Below the pieces are notes generated by a model, which saw only the letters and a program-made list of their open reading frames with translations, was not told the origin of the DNA and did not search any database. Positions 58,995 through 64,000 of a stretch of 64,000 nucleotides of DNA are shown here, in pieces. The DNA lies in assembly GCA_037892765.1 (NCBI GenBank), contig JBBKBW010000006.1; one strand, written 5' to 3'. Numbering within the stretch: position 1 is the stretch's first letter; each line of letters starts with the position of its first letter. This DNA is from Clostridium_AQ sp900552125. Its GTDB lineage: Bacteria > Bacillota_I > Bacilli_A > Erysipelotrichales > Erysipelotrichaceae. Both the position numbers and the translations under genes were made by a program.

Positions 58995-60008
58995 TCACCT
59001 TTCTTTTCGATACATATCTTCGATTACTTTGCTCATATATTCCATAAGGGCAACGACCTTGCTGTATTGCATTCGGGTAGGTCCCACAATCATCAGTTCC
59101 CCTTCTTCAACATCATTGATTTTGAATTTGCTTGATACGACTGCAACATCATCTAATTGAAGCAAGCCATTATCTCCGCCGATTTCAATTGCGACATCAC
59201 CTTCATGATTGGCCAGCTGTCGAAACAAGCTACTGTCTTCCAGCATTTTCATAAGTTCCTTTAGCTTTTCAATATCTGCAAATTCTGGCTGATAAAGCAT
59301 ATTACGTTGTCCACTGCAATATACATGATCACTAGCAAATCTCATAAATGCATTGACAAAGGCTTCAAATAGTACCTCATGTCGAGCAATATGACTCGCA
59401 AGCAATGGTTCAATCTGCTTCATCTTATCGACCACTTCGTTAATCGGTGTACCTGTTAATTTATCATTTAATAGATTACAGCAGGTTTTTAGATCATCCA
59501 CACTAACTGCTGTATCAAAATGGAAAGTTTTATTTTCCGTATGACCATGATCTGTAATAAACACAGCCACCGCACTCGTATCTGTTAATGGAAACAGCTG
59601 TATGTGCTGTAACGTCTGATAACGACTTTCTGGTCCTAATACAACAGATGTAAGTGATGTCATCTGAGATAAGATCTCACAACTCTTTTTTACAATTTCT
59701 TCCATTGAATAATGACGCTGTTGAAATACTGTCTGTAGCGAGTGTTTAACTCCTTCGTCCAATTCCTTTTCCATAAGGTTTTCAACATAGTAACGATAAC
59801 CTTTACTGCTTGGTATTCTACCACTGGAAGTATGTGTCTTTTCCAAAAGTCCAATTTCTTCCAAGTGTGCCATTTCATTTCGTATCGTTGCACTCGAACA
59901 ATTAAAATCCAGCATATCCATCAGTTTCTTTGAGCCGACAGGTTCAGCAGTTCGGGTGAACTCATCTACAATTGTTTTAAAGATTGCCGTCTGGCGCTTT
60001 GTTAGCAT
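58995..60008 (-). CDS. hrcA: Heat-inducible transcription repressor HrcA
   Basis: A 337-aa repressor that binds CIRCE. The winged HTH is 'LTKRQTAIFKTIVDEFTRTAEPVGSKKLMD' (2-31) with 'SSATIRNEMAHLEEIGLLEKTHTSSGRIPS' (about 37-66). A central GAF-like domain and the C-terminal 'GGDNGLLQLDDVAVVSSKF' near 285 follow. The start at 60008 is preferred over an upstream GTG that overlaps the ribosome site. It represses its own operon and, by the shared CIRCE pairs, clpB. Confidence 0.95.
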   Translation of the reverse strand: MLTKRQTAIFKTIVDEFTRTAEPVGSKKLMDMLDFNCSSATIRNEMAHLEEIGLLEKTHTSSGRIPSSKGYRYYVENLMEKELDEGVKHSLQTVFQQRHYSMEEIVKKSCEILSQMTSLTSVVLGPESRYQTLQHIQLFPLTDTSAVAVFITDHGHTENKTFHFDTAVSVDDLKTCCNLLNDKLTGTPINEVVDKMKQIEPLLASHIARHEVLFEAFVNAFMRFASDHVYCSGQRNMLYQPEFADIEKLKELMKMLEDSSLFRQLANHEGDVAIEIGGDNGLLQLDDVAVVSSKFKINDVEEGELMIVGPTRMQYSKVVALMEYMSKVIEDMYRKER

Positions 60009-60023
60009 TTCGTCCACTCCTTT

Positions 60024-60050
60024 CTAGCACTCAACCTCTATGTCTGCTAA
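60024..60050. promoter_or_regulatory. CIRCE element 1 at hrcA (degenerate)
   Basis: CTAGCACTC (60024-60032), nine bases, GTCTGCTAA (60042-60050). Three positions differ from the consensus. It lies between the -10 box and the hrcA start. Confidence 0.78.
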
Positions 60051-60051
60051 T

Positions 60052-60080
60052 AGTATATTCCAAACTTTTAGCACTGTCAA
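60052..60080 (-). promoter_or_regulatory. hrcA operon promoter
   Basis: On the minus strand TTGACA (60080-60075) and TATACT (60057-60052) are 17 bases apart. The -35 box overlaps the second CIRCE element; the core TTGACAGTGCTAAA is shared with clpB. Confidence 0.88.
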
Positions 60081-60094
60081 CACTTTAGTGCTAA
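60068..60094. promoter_or_regulatory. CIRCE element 2 at hrcA
   Basis: TTAGCACTG (60068-60076), nine bases, TAGTGCTAA (60086-60094); two changes from consensus. It covers the -35 box. Confidence 0.9.
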
Positions 60095-60231
60095 AATCAG
60101 AAATTTTTTATATTTTCTCCTTAATATCACATATTTTTTAAAAATAAAACATATAATTTGCCAAAGGCGTGTTCTTGCTATATACTTAACAACAGTATAA
60201 AAATAACTTAAAAAAGGAAAGTAGAGATAAT

Positions 60232-60990
60232 ATGCAATATATACAATGGAAATTTAAAGATGTAATTGCGGGTACGACATTACGTAACCCTAACGCAAAA
60301 GAAAATGGCAATATGGCCCTTCATGCATGTATGATTACAAATGATGTCATTGATAATAGAAAACAGTTATCAGAAGAAATAGGAATTGATATTCATCAAT
60401 GGGTATTCGCAAAACAAACACATTCTGATCATATTCATAAAGTAACTAAGCAGGATATGGGTAAAGGAGCTATCTGCTTTACAGATAGTATTGAAGATTG
60501 TGATGCTTTATATACAAAAGAAAAGAATATTGGGATTGGTGTTTTTCATGCGGACTGTGTACCAGTTCTTCTATATGATCCCTATACAGAAATTATTGCG
60601 GCTATTCATAGCGGCTGGCAAGGCACAGTAAAAGAAATCACTAGAAAGACATTAGAGCATCTAATCACACGCGAACAAGTTGATCCTAAAAATGTTAAGG
60701 CTTATATTGGTCCTGCAATTGGATATCGCAGTTTTGAGATCGGAGAAGATGTGATCAAACAAATCAAATCCATGTCTTTTGATACATCTAATTACCTTAC
60801 TCCTTTATCAGATGGTAAAGCATTGGCTGACAATAAAGGATTAAATGTACAAATGTTATTAGATTTAGGAGTTCCTAAAGACTCTATTACGATTAATCCA
60901 AATGATACCTTTTTAAAGAACGATGCTTTTTTCAGTTATCGAAGAGATCATCAATGCGGTCGTCACTTAAGCTTTATCTATCGTAAATAA
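60232..60990 (+). CDS. pgeF: Peptidoglycan editing factor PgeF (laccase-domain, YfiH/LACC1)
   Basis: A 252-aa multicopper-oxidase-like fold protein. 'FAKQTHSDHIHKVT' (about 63-76), 'CDALYTKEKNIGIGVFHADCVPVLLYDP' (about 90-120) with the HxDC motif, 'IAAIHSGWQGTVKEITRKT' (about 124-142) and a C-terminal 'FFSYRRDHQCGRHLSFIYRK' match the family. In E. coli it hydrolyses mis-incorporated L-Ser in peptidoglycan precursors. An AAAGGAA site precedes the ATG. Single gene, opposite strand to hrcA. Confidence 0.92.
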   Translation: MQYIQWKFKDVIAGTTLRNPNAKENGNMALHACMITNDVIDNRKQLSEEIGIDIHQWVFAKQTHSDHIHKVTKQDMGKGAICFTDSIEDCDALYTKEKNIGIGVFHADCVPVLLYDPYTEIIAAIHSGWQGTVKEITRKTLEHLITREQVDPKNVKAYIGPAIGYRSFEIGEDVIKQIKSMSFDTSNYLTPLSDGKALADNKGLNVQMLLDLGVPKDSITINPNDTFLKNDAFFSYRRDHQCGRHLSFIYRK

Positions 60991-61012
60991 AGATTGTTAA
61001 ACAACAGCACTG

Positions 61013-61040
61013 GCAGATGAAATAAATCATCTGTCTTTTT
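61013..61040 (+). terminator. Terminator after pgeF
   Basis: GCAGATGA (61013-61020) pairs with TCATCTGT (61027-61034), followed by CTTTTTTT. Confidence 0.8.
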
Positions 61041-61282
61041 TTAGTATCCTTTTTCTCATTTTTGTATTCAAAAGATTTAAATATACTATTTTTTTCATTA
61101 CAGTATCGAAATCACCATCATATGTGCTAATTTCTTATCTTCCTTTTCTAAGATATAAATTATCACATATTTAAATAAAGATATTATCTTGAAATTTGAC
61201 AGATAATAAATAGTTTTCCTAAATAAGATAAAAAATGACAACAATAATGATAATCGTTGCCTAATGATTCCTATTGTTTAGT
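61041..61282. other. Intergenic region, nothing recognised
   Basis: AT-rich sequence with no gene or obvious repeat. No tandem repeat of the type III antitoxin kind was seen here or on the other side of the toxin-like pseudogene. Confidence 0.4.
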
Positions 61283-61773
61283 TTAATCTTCATGTAATAC
61301 TTTTTCCTCAATCATAATTTTTCAATTTTTTTGATGTCCGGCTGAGTAGGAGTAAATTTGACACCATTATGTAATAATCTAATTATTTTATTAGCTGTCT
61401 TTTCTAATTCCTTTACATTTTGGGGGCAGCAATTCTTACTTGCTGTCCTCCTTTAATATATGGTCCAGAAATGTAAGGTTCTATAATAGGAAACATATCC
61501 TGAAACAATATTGCTGTTTTCTTTCCAAAGATTTTTACAATCTTTATCGAATCAGTTGGCTTATGTTTCTCTTTTTTCTTTGTATTAACCGTTCGAATTT
61601 TTCTACTCTAGAACTGCATGGTACCATCCAATATAATTCTGTTCGTGAGTCATAAATTGCATAGTAATGTGGGCGTTTTGTTTTTTCATTATTTATTATA
61701 TTTTCCCAACATCTATTATAAAAAAATGATCGTCTTAATTCATCACTTTTGAATTAAGTAACATATATTTCAT
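61283..61773 (-). pseudogene. Decayed toxin-like gene (ToxN/CptN-type III TA family, tentative)
   Basis: Rejoining four or more frames from ATG 61773 to TAA 61283 gives a coherent protein of about 163 aa. It starts 'MKYMLLNSKV'. It contains 'KRPHYYAIYDSRTELYWMVP' and 'SSRVEKFERLIQRK' in one frame, 'KPTDSIKIVKIFGKKTAILF' and 'QDMFPIIEPYI' in the next, and 'KFTPTQPDIKKIEKL' in a third. The 'YALYD...LYW.IP.SSRVEKF' and 'FLIQNMFP' pattern is that of CptN/ToxN-like endoribonucleases. The family call is from memory and tentative; the reading frame decay is direct. Confidence 0.55.
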
Positions 61774-61871
61774 GAAAGTTTGTTTAATTAGTGAGTTAAT
61801 TTATGCAATTTTTCACTTAAGAACTTTACCATTATATACGTCATTGACTAGTCAACAACTTTCTTCATTAC

Positions 61872-62636
61872 TCATACAAAGTGAATACGATCTGATAACA
61901 TCGCAATAAACTCTGAATTCGTTGGTTTACTTTTCTCCATTGATATCGTATAACCAAATATTTTATGTATAACACTTACATTACCTCTATTCCAGGCAAC
62001 TTCAATTGCATGTCGAATTCCTCTTTCTACTCTTGATGGTGTAGTCTGAAACTCTATCGCAATATTAGGATATAATGTTTTTGTCACCCTATTTAATAAA
62101 TCTACATCCCTATAAGTTTCCTTAATCGCATGGCGTAAGTATTTATATCCTTTTAAATTAGCCGGTACACCTAATTCATGCAAAAGCTCTGTAATTATTT
62201 TCTCTACCTGCTGATTCTGACAGCGATTATCCTGATACAATTCATTATGGAAAGCACATTCTGGCTGATAATGTAAACAAAAGTGAATTCTTCGCATTAA
62301 ATCTGTGACTTCAAATGGTTTTTTAATTATATAATCAGCGCCATAGTAATTCATCTCCGATAAGAACATATCACTTATATAACCCGTTACACAAATAATA
62401 TAGTCCACATCCAGATTTTTCTGTCTAATTTCTTCTAACACATACAAACCATCTTTTTTTTGAAGCAACATATCCAATACTAAAACATCAATATGTTTTC
62501 CTTTTATCCGTTGAATGCATTCTTCTCCATCATCTGTTTTACCTTCCAATATGTATTCTGCATTTAAAGATATCGCATTAACTATTTTTTGTAATTCTTG
62601 CGTATCATTCCCCACTACATAAATTGAATACTTCAT
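61872..62636 (-). CDS. spo0A: Sporulation master regulator Spo0A
   Basis: A 254-aa response regulator. The receiver (1-120) has phospho-acceptor Asp55 in 'VLVLDMLL' and Lys in 'YIIKKPF'. The acidic pocket is 'VVGNDTQ' (Asn10-Asp11), where most Spo0A have two Asp. The DNA-binding domain (about 145-254) has 'TELLHELGVPANLKGYKYLRHAI', 'FQTTPSRVERGIRHAIEVAW' and 'KPTNSEFIAMLSDRI', the Spo0A hallmark. The host is therefore probably a spore-former. Confidence 0.93.
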   Translation of the reverse strand: MKYSIYVVGNDTQELQKIVNAISLNAEYILEGKTDDGEECIQRIKGKHIDVLVLDMLLQKKDGLYVLEEIRQKNLDVDYIICVTGYISDMFLSEMNYYGADYIIKKPFEVTDLMRRIHFCLHYQPECAFHNELYQDNRCQNQQVEKIITELLHELGVPANLKGYKYLRHAIKETYRDVDLLNRVTKTLYPNIAIEFQTTPSRVERGIRHAIEVAWNRGNVSVIHKIFGYTISMEKSKPTNSEFIAMLSDRIHFV

Positions 62637-62718
62637 CTTTCTTTCTCTACTACCTAGGCACCTCTATCATAAACCCTAAAGCGATTTTAGAGTCAAGCAA
62701 ATAATGAAAGCGGTTTAC

Positions 62719-63525
62719 TTATTTTGCTATTTCATAGGGAATCCATAACAAATGCCTTATCATATAGCTTTCATCCCCTATAGAACTATGTAAAATTTCA
62801 CTTATGATATCTCCTGCTACATATAAATTATGTTCTTTCATATATGCTTTAATTAATGCAATTTCCAAAAGTATGCTATTTTGACCATTTTCTTCAAAAG
62901 AATGAATCAATACAGGGCATTCCTCATAAAACTTTATAGAATCGTTTGCCTGAATCCCCATGAATTCCGCAATATCCTGATACATACATAATCCCTGATC
63001 AGAGTTAGATATATTTTTGTTTAAATCCGATAATAAAATACGAGCACTCAGAAATTGCAGTTCACTGCATTTTGACCATATTTTCAATTCATTAAGCAAT
63101 TCCTTTTCTTCCACCAGTTGTCCATTCTGCATATAAGATAAGCGATACATTGCGGGGCGAATACCCCATTGTATACAATTCTGAGCTTTCATTGCCATTT
63201 TACTGCCTTCCATAGCCATGTGCATACTATGCAGTCGCAAACTCATCGCAAGATTCTCTTGAATCAATTCCTGTTCTTTATTTAATAAAATATCATAAAA
63301 AGACTGACTATCATTATTGGAAGATAAGGTAGCCAGTTCACTTAATGAAAACCCTAATTTCTTATATTTTTGAATATGCAGTAATTGATTCATCTGAACA
63401 GTATCAAAATAGCGATAATTCGAACTCTCATCTTTATATGGTACTACTAATCCTTTGCGTTCATAATACCGCAATGCTTCTGTACTCAACCCTAATAATC
63501 GAGCAGTTTCTCCTATTTTATACAT
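62719..63525 (-). CDS. MerR family transcriptional regulator
   Basis: A 268-aa regulator. N-terminal HTH 'YKIGETARLLGLSTEALRYYERKGLVVPYKDESSNYR' (2-38) and 'LLHIQKYKKLGFSLSELATL' with a following coiled coil (about 70-110) are MerR-type. The C-terminal 150 residues form an effector domain of unknown ligand ('LYVAGDIISEILHSSIGDESYMIRHLLWIPYEI'), which resembles GyrI-like domains. No adjacent target gene is evident. Confidence 0.88.
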   Translation of the reverse strand: MYKIGETARLLGLSTEALRYYERKGLVVPYKDESSNYRYFDTVQMNQLLHIQKYKKLGFSLSELATLSSNNDSQSFYDILLNKEQELIQENLAMSLRLHSMHMAMEGSKMAMKAQNCIQWGIRPAMYRLSYMQNGQLVEEKELLNELKIWSKCSELQFLSARILLSDLNKNISNSDQGLCMYQDIAEFMGIQANDSIKFYEECPVLIHSFEENGQNSILLEIALIKAYMKEHNLYVAGDIISEILHSSIGDESYMIRHLLWIPYEIAK

Positions 63526-63598
63526 ATTATCTTTTCCCCTCTAATAAAACCCTATGTTATCTCTATTTTAGTATACTTTCTATAGTTATGCAAACAAA

Positions 63599-63618
63599 AA
63601 GACAGTTTACACTGCCTT
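63599..63618 (-). terminator. Terminator after the cation diffusion facilitator gene
   Basis: AAGACAGT (63599-63606) pairs with ACTGCCTT (63611-63618) with one wobble; T residues follow on the minus strand. Confidence 0.75.
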
Positions 63619-63621
63619 TCT

Positions 63622-64000
63622 TTATATATTGCTTGTATAAGCTCGATCAAATGTAACAACCAAGTAATATGTTTTCCCTTTCTTTTCGCGTACACGATGA
63701 ATCAGTTCATCTAATAACTCCTGATTTGTTTCCTTCACCTGAAATGGCACAACAACATCAAAAATCACATTTGTATGGGTCTCTCCTGGCACAATTCTAA
63801 AATCATGCATTGTCAATAACTCATTCATATCTTTTAAGATATCACCTATAAGTGCTTTTAACTCATTTGTCAAAGGATCATCTATTTTAATAGGATCCAT
63901 ATGAATAACCATTTCCAAATCCATGGTTTCTTTAAAATCACGCTCTATATTATCAATCATATCATGAGATTTTAATACATCTGTTTTATAATCAACTTCC
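63622..64000 (-). CDS. Cation diffusion facilitator transporter, C-terminal part (cut by window edge)
   Basis: The frame stays open to the right edge ('EVDYKTDVLKSHD' before the Met at 63960), so this is the 3' part of a longer gene. 'VIHMDPIKIDDPLTNELKALIGDILKDMNELLTMHDFRIVPGETHTNVIFDVVVPF' matches the cytoplasmic ZT-dimer domain of CDF Zn/Fe/Mn exporters (HDFR and ETHTN segments). The membrane part would lie beyond the edge. The ion is not known. Confidence 0.85.
   Translation of the reverse strand, partial: EVDYKTDVLKSHDMIDNIERDFKETMDLEMVIHMDPIKIDDPLTNELKALIGDILKDMNELLTMHDFRIVPGETHTNVIFDVVVPFQVKETNQELLDELIHRVREKKGKTYYLVVTFDRAYTSNI

Overview
The window is chromosome from a low-GC, spore-forming Firmicute. 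A member of the Erysipelotrichia (Erysipelotrichaceae-like gut bacterium) fits best. The reasons are the AT-rich composition, the strong AGGAGG-type ribosome binding sites, a spo0A gene, DUF6442/XRE and DUF5685 genes, and dual-CIRCE control of both hrcA and clpB. The taxon is inferred from gene content only. Most genes lie on the minus strand. No rRNA, tRNA, CRISPR array, intact transposase or prophage was seen.

Layout. 1-6.0 kb: the end of a cell-envelope/division cluster read leftward (ftsW, murG, murB, divIB, an Asp23 gene, fakA). 6.2-11.1 kb: a small accessory region with a nucleoside phosphorylase, a membrane-anchored XRE regulator, two VOC (glyoxalase-fold) paralogues, two broken alpha/beta-hydrolase remnants, an acetyltransferase and a VanZ-like protein. 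11.1-22.7 kb: regulators with their target membrane systems: GntR/YtrA with an ABC pair, a two-component system, an SdpR/SdpI-ABC operon, and an XRE operon with tandem DUF6442 paralogues. 22.7-32.3 kb: a MarR-controlled heterodimeric ABC exporter, and a PadR/DUF2812/ABC operon. 32.3-44.2 kb: housekeeping genes: cysK-cysE, manganese catalase, gamma-carbonic anhydrase-like, feoA-feoB with a Cys-rich protein, DnaJ-like with DUF5685, YaaA, and clpB. 44.2-49 kb: accessory genes with decay (lone integrase SAM-like domain, broken anti-sigma gene, lipoprotein, LURP-one, DJ-1 variant, HAD, YtqB/MnmM-type methyltransferase). 49-55 kb: cca, a GNAT_C/DUF5596 acyltransferase behind a structured leader, split chromate transporter with divergent LysR, and an amidohydrolase. 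55-60 kb: hrcA-grpE-dnaK-dnaJ. 60-64 kb: pgeF, a decayed toxin-like gene, spo0A, a MerR regulator and the end of a cation diffusion facilitator.

The most striking theme is regulatory DNA. At least six promoters carry readable TTGACA / -10 boxes overlapped by long, often perfect dyads, each beside its probable regulator (GntR, SdpR/ArsR, MarR, PadR, XRE, HrcA). The best candidates for something undescribed are the 19-codon leader ORF plus nested hairpins before the acyltransferase gene at 50521, the orphan short transcription unit at 32317-32433, and the triple-operator XRE/DUF6442 operon with a decaying fourth paralogue.
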